Origin: UBA6623 sp965217195 | GTDB taxonomy: Bacteria > Acidobacteriota > Terriglobia > Bryobacterales > UBA6623 | Assembly (NCBI GenBank): GCA_965217195.1 | Contig: CBDCHL010000005.1 | Coordinates: 930,001 to 994,000 of the forward strand | Direction of reading: 5' to 3' | DNA length: 64,000 nucleotides | In this document: positions 36,215-45,597 of the stretch, piece by piece | How positions within the stretch are numbered: the first letter of the stretch is position 1 | How the letters are laid out: every line of letters starts with the position of its first letter | The notes under the pieces: model-generated | The model's database searches: none | What the model was told of the DNA's origin: nothing | The model's input: only the letters and a program-made list of their open reading frames with translations | Made by a program: the position numbers and the translations under genes

Positions 36215-37286
36215 TTGAATCTCGCAAAATAAAGTGACACCTTTTTGGGGTACGTACGTCTTTGTATGTATGGGAAATACAAAAGGCGTACGGCGGGATT
36301 TCGAGGCCCTGGAGAAGCGCCGTTTCAAAGCGATCCGGTTGGTCGAGCAAGGCTGTAGTCAGTCCGAGACAGCGAGGCGATTGAAGGTCGCGCGGCAAAG
36401 CGTCAGCGAGTGGCTGCGACGATACCGGCGTGACGGCGAAGCCGGGTTGCGCCAGGCCGGCCGCGCCGGCCGTAAGCCGCTGTTGGACGCCGCGCAGCTC
36501 GAACGCCTCGAGGCGTTGCTGCTGGAAGGCCCCGAGGCGCACGGCTTCCCGACGCCGCTGTGGAGCTGTCCGCGGGTCGCTCGTCTGATCGGAGACGAGT
36601 TCGGCGTGCGCTATCACGAGGGCCATGTCTGGAAGATCCTGCGGGCGCTCGGTTGGAGCCCGCAACGGCCCGTCGGCAAAGCGCGGGAGCGCAACGAAGA
36701 GGCCATCCGCGGCTGGCAGCGCAAGACTTGGCCGGCCATTAAAAAAAAGCCCGAAAGAAGAACGTACGATCGTCTTCATCGACGAAAGCGGATTGAGTCA
36801 GAAGCCGCATCGTTGCCGCACCTGGGCGCCGCGCGGCGAGACACCGGTGTTGGAGTTCAACTTCAACTGGGACAAGCTGTCGGTGTCGGCCGGGCTGACG
36901 TTGCGCAACTTTTACTTCCGGCTCTATCCCGGCGCATCGGCGAGCTGGAGGTCATCGACTTCCTGAAGGCTTTGGTGCGCCACATCGACGGCCCACTGCT
37001 GATCGTCTGGGACCGGCTACCGCAGCCGCCTGGTGCGGGAGTTCATCCAGCTCTCCGAGGATCACATCGCAACGGAGTACTTGCCGCCCTATGCGCCGGA
37101 GTTGAACCCGGTGGAATACATTTGGGCGTACTGGAAGCAGCACGAGTTGCCCAACGTCTGCCCGAAGGACTACGAACTCGACGAGCGCGCCCGCAAAGCG
37201 CTGCGGCGAATGCGCCGCAAACCGCGCTTGATTACCGCTACAGTCTTCTCTTTGTCTCGATTGACAGTATATTATGCGAGACTCAG
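36215..37286 (+). mobile_element. IS630-family insertion sequence, degenerate
   Basis: A 1072-bp element with imperfect inverted ends: TTGAATCTCGC at the left and GCGAGACTCAG at the right, with similarity continuing inward to about 26 bases. Both ends are flanked by TA (36213-36214 and 37287-37288), the duplicated target of the IS630/Tc1-mariner group. Removing the element and one TA restores the interrupted VWA gene exactly. Confidence 0.88.
36270..37286 (+). pseudogene. IS630-family transposase, frameshifted
   Basis: Starts with a helix-turn-helix (SETARRLKVARQSVSEWLRRY) and Winged-helix half in one frame up to about 36740, where a run of eight A (36741-36748) marks a change to the next frame, which carries FIDESGLSQKPHRCRTW. 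Near 36930 the frame shifts back (RIGELEVIDFLKALVRHIDGP ... LLIVWD), and near 37020 again (LVREFI, YLPPYAPELNPVEYIW). The DDE residues (D in FIDESG, D in VWD, E in NPVEYIW) are present but spread over frames. The A8 site could be a programmed slip; the later shifts look like plain damage. Confidence 0.85.
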
Positions 37287-37557
37287 TAAGAGATGCTTCG
37301 CAGCCGCGCGCTGGAACACGGCCGGATTCCGGACGAGCAGGGCGCAAAGTTGCCGACCCCCGTCTCGGCTTTGAACGGCCTTGTCGAACAGCGCTGCAAT
37401 CGCCTGTTCCATTGTTAAGCATCGAGCCCCGGTGTAAGTTACGAGCGATGGACCGGGGTTCCGTCACTCCCCTTATCGGTTGCGTAATAAGGTATTTCAC
37501 GCGATTTTCGAACCTGCGCGGGTTTGTTGGCTGCAGGAGCCCGCCCGTGTGCGGCGG

Positions 37558-39615
37558 TTAGACCACGCTCTCGGAGGCTTCGGCTGGAACAGGTTCGGAC
37601 GGTACCGCTACCGGCGCGGGGGAAGATTCGCGCGTTCGCGACCAACACTCAAGCGCTTGTGCAAGGTCGTTAGGTCTGATTGGCTTCGAGACATAGTCAT
37701 CCATGCCCGCGTCCAGGCACCTTTCGCGGTCGCCCTTCATGGCATTCGCGGTCAAGGCGATGATCGGAGTACGATCGCCGCCGGCTTCTCGTCGGCGGAT
37801 CTCCGCCGTCGCCTCGAAGCCGTCCATTTCGGGCATTTGACAATCCATCAGAACAGCGTCGTAGTGAATCCGCCCCAGCGCCTCAACGGCTTCCAAGCCA
37901 TTCGCCACAGCATCGGCCGTATAGCCCAGCTTGCCGAGCAGCTTGAGTGCGACTTTTTGGTTGACGACGTTGTCTTCAGCGAGAAGTATGCGCCCGCCCG
38001 GATGCAGCTCGGAAGAGGCTTCTTCTTCGTGGTCCCTTTCTGATTCCGCGAGCCTGTCCGCGGCCGCGGACCCCGACGCGGCGCCGGATTCCGCGGTTTC
38101 GGGCTGCTTCTCCAATCTCGCGGTGAACCAAAACGTCGACCCTTCTCCGGCGACGCTGTCGCAACCGATATCGCCCCCCATTTGTGTAACGAGCTGTTTG
38201 CAGATGGCGAGCCCGAGCCCGGTGCCGCCGTACTTTCGGCTGGTGCTGCCGTCGGCCTGGGTGAAGGCGGTAAAGAGGCGCGCTTGCACTTCCGGCGGGA
38301 TGCCGATACCGCTATCAGTTACCCGTATGCGCAAGACCGCGTGTCCATCGTCCTCTGACTGCTTCTGGACGCCCACGAAGACTTCGCCCTGCTCGGTGAA
38401 CTTTACCGCATTGCTGATGAGATTCAGGAGCACCTGGCGCAGCCGGCCGGGGTCCCCGCGCAACCGTAGCGGCGTATCGCGCTTGATCTGGGAGACCAAC
38501 CGTATGCCGCGTTCGTCGGCCTTCTCGGCCAACAGATCCACCGCTCCTTCGACGGCCTCGTGCAGCTCAAAATCGCAATGTTCGAATTCGAGCTTGCCGG
38601 CTTCGATTTTCGAAAAGTCGAGGATGTCGTTGATGATCGTCAGCAACGAGTCGGCGCTTGAGCGAATCGTTTCGCCGAAGTCCCTCTGCTCATCGTCCAG
38701 TTCAGTGTCCAGCAGGAGTCCGGTCATGCCGATTACGCCATTCATCGGCGTCCGGATTTCGTGACTCATGGTCGCCAGAAACTCACTCTTGAGACGCACC
38801 CCTTCCTCTGCCTCTTCCTTGGCTTCGGTCAACTCTTGATTCAGCCTGCTGAGCTGTCTGGTACGGGCGCTTACTTGCTCTTCGAGGCTGTAGCGCTGTC
38901 GTTGAACTTGTTGGTCGCGGCGATGGACCTGCACCAACATGTCGTTAAATGCGTCCACCAGCAGTCCGAGTTCGTCGTTGCTCATTTTGCGCGCTCGCGC
39001 CGAATAATTCTTTTCGTGCGACACTCGCTTGGCGGTTTCGGCCAAATGCAAGATCGGGTTGGAAATCAACCTCTGCAACCGTACCGAGAGCAGAAAAGCC
39101 CCGGCCAGGAAGATGGGTACGACGACCAAAGCGACACCTGCGTACTGCTTTAGCCGATGTTCGATTTGCTTGGAATCGGCCTGGATCAGGATAGTCCCCA
39201 GCTTCTCTCCGTCCTTCATTACCGGTCGGGAAACAACGAAGTAATCCTCTTCGTCGTAGTCGCCCGCGGAATAAGGGGAAACCGGGCATTCTTGTGCGCC
39301 GGTCAGATTCCGCTGGTAGGAAGAATGGAGACGCCCCGTCCCGCCATAAAGGCAGGCGGCGACTACCCGTGGATGCGCACGCAGGCCGTCCAGCGTGCGG
39401 GCGCCCTCATCAGGGTCGCCCCCCGCCAGGGCTGCCGCGCAGTTGTGCGCGATAACAGCTTCCAACCTCGTCAACTCACCGATCGCGCCCTCGCGAAAGA
39501 CCACTAATTCGTAAAGGATGAATCCGGCGCCCGCCATCACCAAGGCCGCCGTCTGCGTGAAGACGATCAGCCAGACAAGTTTGCGCTTGATCGGTAAGTC
39601 TTGAAAGCCTCGCAT
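37558..39615 (-). CDS. Hybrid sensor histidine kinase
   Basis: Membrane kinase of 685 residues: TM (about 13-35), an extracytoplasmic sensor resembling CHASE8 (36-155), TM (157-180), HAMP (about 180-235), coiled coil, HisKA with the phospho-His in MSHEIRTPMNG, HATPase_c (DSGIGIPPE, GGTGLGLAI) and a C-terminal receiver (about 545-660) with the Asp in VLMDCQMPEMDG. It is a phosphorelay kinase that needs an Hpt partner or output regulator not seen nearby. It is oriented away from rpoD. Confidence 0.93.
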   Translation of the reverse strand: MRGFQDLPIKRKLVWLIVFTQTAALVMAGAGFILYELVVFREGAIGELTRLEAVIAHNCAAALAGGDPDEGARTLDGLRAHPRVVAACLYGGTGRLHSSYQRNLTGAQECPVSPYSAGDYDEEDYFVVSRPVMKDGEKLGTILIQADSKQIEHRLKQYAGVALVVVPIFLAGAFLLSVRLQRLISNPILHLAETAKRVSHEKNYSARARKMSNDELGLLVDAFNDMLVQVHRRDQQVQRQRYSLEEQVSARTRQLSRLNQELTEAKEEAEEGVRLKSEFLATMSHEIRTPMNGVIGMTGLLLDTELDDEQRDFGETIRSSADSLLTIINDILDFSKIEAGKLEFEHCDFELHEAVEGAVDLLAEKADERGIRLVSQIKRDTPLRLRGDPGRLRQVLLNLISNAVKFTEQGEVFVGVQKQSEDDGHAVLRIRVTDSGIGIPPEVQARLFTAFTQADGSTSRKYGGTGLGLAICKQLVTQMGGDIGCDSVAGEGSTFWFTARLEKQPETAESGAASGSAAADRLAESERDHEEEASSELHPGGRILLAEDNVVNQKVALKLLGKLGYTADAVANGLEAVEALGRIHYDAVLMDCQMPEMDGFEATAEIRRREAGGDRTPIIALTANAMKGDRERCLDAGMDDYVSKPIRPNDLAQALECWSRTRESSPAPVAVPSEPVPAEASESVV

Positions 39616-39854
39616 CGCCGGCCTGGGGGAAGTGTTGGATCGTGAGTGGGGGTTTTTTCCGGTGGAGAAACCCCGTCGGCGGCTTTAGTCAGCCCGCGTT
39701 CTCTCCGGTGACGATGGAAACGAACGCACAACCGCGCCGTCTGAGCTTTGCGCGCGGGCTTCGCATCCTCTTCCTTCCTCTTCGGCCGAAGCCGAGAATG
39801 GCTGAACATGCTGTATCTCGGCCGAGACAAGCCGACTTCGGCGCCATAAACCCG

Positions 39855-39894
39855 TTAACGCGTTCCGGATCGCCTTAACGCGTTCCGGATTGCC
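39855..39894. repeat. Tandem repeat, two 20-bp units
   Basis: TTAACGCGTTCCGGATCGCC is followed directly by a second unit differing by one base (TTGCC at the end). ACGCGT is itself palindromic, so each unit could be a protein-binding site. Function unknown. Confidence 0.6.
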
Positions 39895-40282
39895 GGCTCG
39901 ATCTTGAACCTCCACGAAGTACGACCAAGGAGTAGGCGGGCGCACGCATTTCTTGCGTGCCGTGTCGCCAATCCTGGCGACATGTCCCGACCCGCAACTC
40001 TGCCGCGAAGCGGTGGCAAGAATACCGTTGCGCGGCCCAGCGGTGCTCAAACCGCGCCGACGCGCGATTGAGTGGGTCCCCGACGTAAGCCGGCACACGC
40101 CTAAGCGCGCTGGGTATCTCTTTAGGCACCGGCCCATCGACGTGGACGCGGAGTCATCGTAAATATCTTATTTTAAATAACTTAATGTGTGTTGGCGTGG
40201 ATCGATCACCGTACCGGGCTTGAGGGCGCAAGGGAGGTCCGCTGCTCGGCGGAGCGATTCCAATTATTTACGGAATCCCTTA

Positions 40283-40311
40283 TTGACCAGCACGAAACAG
40301 TGGTGTATAAT
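40283..40311 (+). promoter_or_regulatory. Sigma-70-type promoter for rpoD
   Basis: TTGACC (40283-40288), a 17-base spacer and a perfect TATAAT (40306-40311) in the AT-rich region before rpoD. Transcription would begin near 40318, leaving a leader of about 215 nt. Confidence 0.75.
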
Positions 40312-40532
40312 AAGGATGCGGTCCCGCTATCGATAGCCGCTTGGGCTTGCCGTTTCCCGCCTGCCGCGGACAAAGCGCTAACCGACATCAGCGTTTCGTC
40401 GATCTAAGTAAGAAGAGGATACCCGCGAGCGGCCGCCGAGGCGGCGGATGGAGGATTCCGCGGGTGCTGATCCGCGAGAAACAGCAACGTTTGGCCCCGT
40501 TGACGCGTCTAATAGAGTAGAAGGCAACGAGT

Positions 40533-42020
40533 ATGTCCGAGTACGAACTGAGGAACCGAGAACTGCCGGACGCCAACACCGAGGGAGAAGCGGTGCGCTC
40601 TCCTGCCTGGCATGAAGAACACTCGGAAGATTACGAGTGGAACGAAGCCCAGGAGGCATCGCCTTCCGAGGACAGCGTAAGGCTTTATTTGACGGAGATG
40701 GGTGCGGTTCCGCTGTTGACCTCCAAGGGGGAAGTGCGCTTGGCGAAGCGCATGGAACGCGGGACGCGGCAAATGATCACCGCTTTGTCCCGGATGCCTT
40801 GGCTGTGGGAGCGGTTGCTGGCGCTGCGCGAGCGGGTCCGGGAGGGCCGGATTTCGTTGCGGGGGCTTATGGAGTTCCCGACCGCGGATGAAGATCCCGA
40901 TGCAAAGGTGCGGGCGCGGATACGATTGTTGCGCAGGCTGACGCGCTTCGCCAATTTGCGGGGCGAGCTGGAAGCGCTGGCCGCCCGCAAGCCGAAGTCG
41001 CGTGAGCGCAAGGCCGTCAAGCGGGCGTGGAGCTGGGAAGTCGGACGAGCGAAGATCCGCGTTTCGCGGGCGGTGCGGAATCTTCCTTTCCGGCCGGAAG
41101 TGTGGAAGACGTTCGCTGACGAGTTCGAGTTGGAATCGGCTGATGCGGTGCGCTTGCTCCAGCGGCAGTCCAAGCATGGAACTGCCAAGGTGCCCGCCTC
41201 TGTCGTGAAGCTTGAGGAAAGCTTTAGCATGACGGGAGCGGAGATTCTGCGATCCGTCGAGCGGATTAGGCGCGGACGCGCGCGCACGGACCATGCCAAG
41301 AACGCCTTGGTGGAAGCCAATCTGCGTTTGGTCGTTTCCGTGGCGAAGAAGTATGTCAACCGGGGCCTGCACTTGCTGGACCTGATCCAGGAAGGCAACA
41401 TCGGCTTGATGCGCGCGGCGGAGAAGTTCGACTATCACCGCGGCTTCAAGTTCTCGACCTACGCAACCTGGTGGATTCGCCAGGCGGTCACGCGGGCGCT
41501 TTCCGACCAGTCTCGAACGGTTCGGATCCCGGTGCATATGAATGACCAGCTCAATCGCTTCGTTCGCGCCTTGCGCGAGCTCGAGAAGGCTCTGGGGCGT
41601 CAGCCGACGAACCAGGAAATCGCCTCGCAGCTCGAAACGACGGTCGATCGGATCGAGACGCTGCGCTCGATCTCGCGGACGCCGGTGTCGATCGACATGC
41701 CGGTGGGTCGCGACGCGGAATCCGCGCTGGGCGACCTGATCGAGGACACCGGAACGGTGTCTCCGCTGGAACGTGTGCTCGAAGCTGACGTCTATACCAA
41801 GACGGCAACGATCCTGGGTACGCTTTCTCCCAGTGAGGAGAAGGTGATCCGCATGCGTTTCGGCATCGGCTTCGAGCGCGAGCACACCTTGCAGGAGATT
41901 GGGAAAGAGTTCGCTCTGACCCGCGAGCGCATTCGCCAGATTGAGACGAAGGCGCTGGCGGCATTGCGCGATCCTCGTTACGGACCGCATTTCCGCAAGC
42001 TGCTCGAATCGCGTGCTTAA
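40533..42020 (+). CDS. rpoD: RNA polymerase primary sigma factor RpoD
   Basis: A 495-residue group 1/2 sigma factor. Region 1.2 (DSVRLYLTEMG), region 2 (NLRLVVSVAKKYVNRGLHLLDLIQEGNIGLMRAAEKFDY and STYATWWIRQA), region 3 and region 4.2 (TLQEIGKEFALTRERIRQIE) are in order. Between regions 1.2 and 2 lies a non-conserved insert of about 170 residues. There is no region 1.1 of E. coli size, and the last residues (DPRYGPHFRKLLE) differ from the usual HPSRS ending. It is flanked by its own promoter and terminator, so it is a single-gene unit. Primary sigma is the best call; a group 2 paralog is possible. Confidence 0.9.
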   Translation: MSEYELRNRELPDANTEGEAVRSPAWHEEHSEDYEWNEAQEASPSEDSVRLYLTEMGAVPLLTSKGEVRLAKRMERGTRQMITALSRMPWLWERLLALRERVREGRISLRGLMEFPTADEDPDAKVRARIRLLRRLTRFANLRGELEALAARKPKSRERKAVKRAWSWEVGRAKIRVSRAVRNLPFRPEVWKTFADEFELESADAVRLLQRQSKHGTAKVPASVVKLEESFSMTGAEILRSVERIRRGRARTDHAKNALVEANLRLVVSVAKKYVNRGLHLLDLIQEGNIGLMRAAEKFDYHRGFKFSTYATWWIRQAVTRALSDQSRTVRIPVHMNDQLNRFVRALRELEKALGRQPTNQEIASQLETTVDRIETLRSISRTPVSIDMPVGRDAESALGDLIEDTGTVSPLERVLEADVYTKTATILGTLSPSEEKVIRMRFGIGFEREHTLQEIGKEFALTRERIRQIETKALAALRDPRYGPHFRKLLESRA

Positions 42021-42042
42021 TCGATCTCTCTTTCTTCTCTTT

Positions 42043-42077
42043 GCGGCCGCCTCGGTCCCCCGAGGCGGCCGCTTTTT
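42043..42077 (+). terminator. Strong intrinsic terminator after rpoD
   Basis: GCGGCCGCCTCGG (42043-42055) pairs perfectly with CCGAGGCGGCCGC (42060-42072) around a TCCC loop and is followed by TTTTT. The rpoD stop is 23 bases upstream. Confidence 0.92.
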
Positions 42078-42336
42078 CGTGACCTACTTCGGCGGCTTCC
42101 TCGACGCTGAGTCTATGGCTTCCCGTACGCCGGCCCGCCTTCGCCCCCAATAAACTCTGGTCTCGCTCCGAATCTGTGTTTACTGTTCCGGCACGGTTTT
42201 CGAGTTCGGAGGCCCGAGTTTCTCGAAAGTCTCTTCGCTGCCACTCTTGCTGAACGCCGTTGTACCGCCGATAAGAAGCGGTGGGGCTTTGAGACTCGGC
42301 GACTAGCCCGTGTGGCGGAGAAAGGAGTCTGTTGTC

Positions 42337-43062
42337 GTGCTCCATAGTATTCGAGAGTTGTGTCGTTTTCGCGTGTCGGCGAGTGACGGCAAAGTCGGCC
42401 GCGCTGCGGACTTCTATTTCAGCGATCCAGGCTGGTCAGTCTGTTTTGCCGTCGTGAATACCGGCCGGCTGTTTCCGGGGCGGCGCGTTCTAGTTCCGCC
42501 CGACTACCTCGGCATTCCGAACGGCCCGAGCCGTCAGTTGCCAATCGCATTGACGCGGCGGGAGTTGGAGAGTTGTGCGGCTCCTGAAAAACACGAACCC
42601 ATTTCCCTCAGGCAGCAACACTTGATGCAACAGCGCTACGGGGGCGCTCTCTACCGGCACGGCGGGGAGCCGGTGGCCGAGGCGCACGGAGCGGTCTCGC
42701 CGCAAGCGCTCGCGATCGCAGAAGCTGAACAGGAGTCGCCGGATGCGGGAGAGGTTCCGTTGCGCAGCGGCCAGGAGGTTATCGGCTATCACGTCGAAGC
42801 TCAGGACGGCGCTACGGGTGTGATCGATGATATGTTGGTCGACGACCAGAGCTGGAAGACCCAGTATTTCGTGATCGACACGAAGGACTGGCAATCGATA
42901 AACCCGCGCGTTCTGATGGCCCCGACTTGGGTTCAAGACGTGAGTTGGGCCGAGTCGAAAGTCTACATGAGCCTCACCAGAGCGAAGATCAAGCGTGCCC
43001 AGCGCTACGAGCCCGGCTCCCACAGCCCCTCGGAGAGTCCTAAACCATTCTTGTGGCCGTGA
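42337..43062 (+). CDS. Tandem PRC-barrel domain protein
   Basis: A 241-residue soluble protein with two PRC-barrel-like units (about 1-75 and 150-215; the repeated pattern is GKVGRAADFYFSD ... VV-NTGR and GVIDDMLVDDQ ... FVIDTKDW). Such proteins resemble those found on stress- or photosynthesis-linked surfaces, with no proven function here. The GTG at 42337 has AAAGGAG ten bases upstream; a GTG at 42310 would place that site inside the coding region. Confidence 0.82.
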   Translation: MLHSIRELCRFRVSASDGKVGRAADFYFSDPGWSVCFAVVNTGRLFPGRRVLVPPDYLGIPNGPSRQLPIALTRRELESCAAPEKHEPISLRQQHLMQQRYGGALYRHGGEPVAEAHGAVSPQALAIAEAEQESPDAGEVPLRSGQEVIGYHVEAQDGATGVIDDMLVDDQSWKTQYFVIDTKDWQSINPRVLMAPTWVQDVSWAESKVYMSLTRAKIKRAQRYEPGSHSPSESPKPFLWP

Positions 43063-43630
43063 GCGGCAGCCCGAACCAACTGCTTAACGCGTGTCTCGCT
43101 CCGCGCCGGCAGTCAGGGCGGGTAATCGATTCTTCCGCTGCGCTCGATGGCGGGCGCGATTGTCCGGTCTCGTTTCGCGGTGCGACCTTCCGCGAATGAG
43201 ATCCCGCCTCGTCGGTGAAGTATGATGGTCAAAACCGCGACCCGCGGGTGCTCACTAGGGTCTGACACCACGCCGCGCGGAACAACAATCGTATAGAAGA
43301 TTGGATGTACGCCCAAACACAGTCGGGAGATAAGCTGACGAAACTCCACCACTTCACGAGGGTCTAGAGGCAGAGAGACCTTCGGCCAAGCGGATAAGCA
43401 CACCAACCAAGAGACGACTCCGTATCTTCCGACCGGCTGGGGCGGCGTGATGCTCGACGTGCTGTCGGCCGGCATGCTGGAAATCCATCGCTTCCCCTCG
43501 AAGGTGAGGAGCCAGCATAGTTCGCCGTCAATAATCCGACGGTTTCCGACTAAGGCAGACTATCGAGTGCGACCCAGACGTGTTGCTAAGATGCCTCTTA
43601 GCGCCGTTGCGGCCGGCCTCGCCGAACCCC
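43063..43630. other. Intergenic stretch without a convincing gene
   Basis: About 570 bases. A minus-strand frame, 43113-43475 (120 residues), has no similarity I recognise and no ribosome binding site, so it is not called. No clear repeat or promoter is visible. Confidence 0.4.
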
Positions 43631-44293
43631 ATGCCCATCAGCGAACCGATGACCATGCTGTCCGACTACGTGTTGGCGGCGTTGGCTCTGATGTTGGCGC
43701 GACCCCTGCTCAAGATCGGCCGCGAACCGGGTCGCCGACCGGCACGATTGTGGGGTTTCGCCCTTGTCGCCGTCGCGGCCGGAGCGTTGTGGGGTGGCAC
43801 GTCACACGGTTTCGCGGTGCAACTCGGAGAAACGGGTAATGCCGTGCTATGGAAGCTCACGGTTTGGTCGATCGGTGCAGCGTCTTTCTTGATGCTGTCG
43901 GGTTCGATCGTCGCTGCTTTAGAAGGACGTGTCCGGCGGGTGTTGTTAACAATTGTCGCGTTGAAATTCGCTGCTTACGTTATTTGGATGGTCTTCCACG
44001 ACCGGTTCCTTTTCGTGATTATCGAGTACGCTCCCAACATGTTGGCCGTGGCGGGTCTCCACGCGTATGCACGGCGGGTTAGCCGGGATAGCGCGTCCGG
44101 TTGGATGATCGGAGGCGTCGCCGTATCATTCGCGGCGGCCGGGATTCAGCAAAGCGGTTGGGTTTTTCACGAGTATTTCAATTACAACGATCTTTACCAT
44201 GTTGTCCAGATGGCGGCGCTCTACTTGTTCTATCGAGGCGCGCGATTGTTGCGTGAGTCTGGTTCCGAGCCCGAGACGCGAGAGGCTTTGTGA
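43631..44293 (+). CDS. Polytopic membrane protein (DUF6962-like)
   Basis: A 220-residue protein with about seven hydrophobic helices. The C-terminal block (FHEYFNYNDLYHVVQMAA) with conserved His/Asn/Asp resembles the DUF6962 membrane family of unknown function. The ATG at 43631 is chosen; codons upstream are Pro/Arg-rich. Confidence 0.75.
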   Translation: MPISEPMTMLSDYVLAALALMLARPLLKIGREPGRRPARLWGFALVAVAAGALWGGTSHGFAVQLGETGNAVLWKLTVWSIGAASFLMLSGSIVAALEGRVRRVLLTIVALKFAAYVIWMVFHDRFLFVIIEYAPNMLAVAGLHAYARRVSRDSASGWMIGGVAVSFAAAGIQQSGWVFHEYFNYNDLYHVVQMAALYLFYRGARLLRESGSEPETREAL

Positions 44294-44332
44294 GGACTCG
44301 AATCGAGCAGGGAGCCTAGGCCTACTACCCGA

Positions 44333-45520
44333 ATGCCCACGCCTGCCGGTCCAACTTCAACGCTTTCCCGCTCACTCGGACCGCTTGCGGTCGCGTTGTT
44401 CGCCGGTGTCCTAATTTTCGGCTGGCAGGCGCTGGCGGTTCACTACGTCTACGACAACAACTGGACCGCTCTGTTCTGCACCGGCGACCGTTTTCCAATT
44501 CCGCCTCAGTTCCAAGAAGGCACCTACGTGTTTTCCGGCACGGAGGGCTACGACGCGGCCTTTTATCGCTACATCGCCCACGATCCGGTGTTTCGCGAGG
44601 GTTTGGGCGATCTGACCTATCTCCCGGATGTGCGCTATCGTCGCATCCTCGTATCCGGGCTCGCACACATTCTCGCGTTGGGAAGAGGTGAATGGATCGA
44701 CTTCACCTACATCGGCGTTGTCTTGGTCTTCCTCGTCTTGGGGGTGTACTGGACGGCCGCCTATTTTGAGCTCCACGGACGCCGGCCGCTGTGGGGACTG
44801 ATTTTTCTGCTGGTCCCCGCGACGCTGACTTCTATCGGCCGCCTTCTGCTCGACGGGCCGCTGACGGCTCTGTTCGCGGGATTTCTCTACTACGCCGCCC
44901 GCAGGTCGTGGACCAAAGCTCTCGCTGTCGCCGCGGCTGCGGCGCTGACCCGGGAGACCGGTCTCTTGCTCGTGGCCGGACTTGTAGGGTCGGCATTGCT
45001 CGAAAAACAGTATCGGCGCTCTGTCGGATTCGCCGCGGCCGCATTGCCCACGCTCGGCTGGTACGTTTTCACAGCTTGGCATGTGCGATCGCCCGAAATC
45101 CCAATGCCTCTGGAATGGCCTTTGCTCGGCCAACTCAAACGCCTGTTCGTCTTCCGCGAGTTTGAGGTCGAAGCGTGGAGAGAACTCGTGTTTCAGACGG
45201 TGGATTTCCTGGCCGTCGTCGGGCTGCTGGGAAGCATTGCTTTCGCCGCATTGTGCATCGCGAAACGCCGGCCGGGCCCGGTCGAGGTGACGGTGGGCTT
45301 GTTTGCCGTGCTGGGTCTTGTGCTCGGCGATGCCGTATATATGACGGAAGCCTATGGTTTTGCGCGGCCTGTTTCTCCCCTGCTGCTGTTTGTGATCGTC
45401 ACGGCCGTCAAAGAGCGGCTTTGGTGGGGTCTGCCGCCGTCGCTGATGATGACGGCGAGCATCGGCCTTTTCTTTGTGGCCCCCACCTGGCGGATTGTTA
45501 CGGGATTGCTCGCCGGCTGA
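44333..45520 (+). CDS. GT-C-like polytopic membrane protein, paralog 1
   Basis: A 395-residue protein with about ten helices. It shares ordered motifs with the protein at 47604-48761: NWTALF, GYD...IAHDP, RYRRIL, an Asp in the third loop (RLLLDG against RLVVDI) and LTRETGL. The layout of an acidic first loop and many helices suggests a GT-C fold glycosyltransferase using lipid-linked sugar, but no family was recognised with confidence. The KdsC-like gene follows on the same strand. Confidence 0.8.
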   Translation: MPTPAGPTSTLSRSLGPLAVALFAGVLIFGWQALAVHYVYDNNWTALFCTGDRFPIPPQFQEGTYVFSGTEGYDAAFYRYIAHDPVFREGLGDLTYLPDVRYRRILVSGLAHILALGRGEWIDFTYIGVVLVFLVLGVYWTAAYFELHGRRPLWGLIFLLVPATLTSIGRLLLDGPLTALFAGFLYYAARRSWTKALAVAAAAALTRETGLLLVAGLVGSALLEKQYRRSVGFAAAALPTLGWYVFTAWHVRSPEIPMPLEWPLLGQLKRLFVFREFEVEAWRELVFQTVDFLAVVGLLGSIAFAALCIAKRRPGPVEVTVGLFAVLGLVLGDAVYMTEAYGFARPVSPLLLFVIVTAVKERLWWGLPPSLMMTASIGLFFVAPTWRIVTGLLAG

Positions 45521-45597
45521 CGGCGCGATCGCGGCATCCCGCGCGGCCGTCATCACCGCGTTCTGGAAGGCGAAACTTTTATAATCACAATTTCAGC

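Larger units (their letters stand above)
34644..37412 (-). pseudogene. HEAT-repeat / von Willebrand A protein gene split by an IS630-like element
   Basis: The body (36212 down to 34644) encodes helical HEAT-like repeats and a VWA domain with a MIDAS motif (DCSKSMS) and ISDGVDQGS. The missing N-terminus is found beyond the insertion at 37287-37412. Deleting 36215-37286 plus one TA copy joins the parts in frame without any stop: MEQAIAALFDKAV ... AAKHLL then NGGDEQGCRLLIW. The restored product would be 564 residues. VWA proteins with HEAT repeats and no catalytic domain are often exported or scaffold proteins; the role here is unknown. As it stands, a long frame runs into the element as an artefact. 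Confidence 0.85.
39616..40532. other. Long intergenic region upstream of rpoD
   Basis: About 900 bases with no convincing gene. The plausible content is regulatory: a tandem repeat at 39855-39894, an AT-rich block (40160-40185) and a strong promoter at 40283-40311. The long leader (about 215 nt from the promoter to the rpoD start) may carry regulation. Confidence 0.5.

Noticed and set aside
40509..41990. 493-residue open frame antisense to rpoD
   Set aside because: A shadow of high-GC coding on the opposite strand; no family match, and rpoD has full sigma motifs.
43113..43475. 120-residue minus frame
   Set aside because: No family, no ribosome binding site, no operon context.
44411..45556. 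381-residue antisense frame over the GT-C-like gene
   Set aside because: Charged, low-complexity shadow; the plus frame shows membrane helices and shared paralog motifs.
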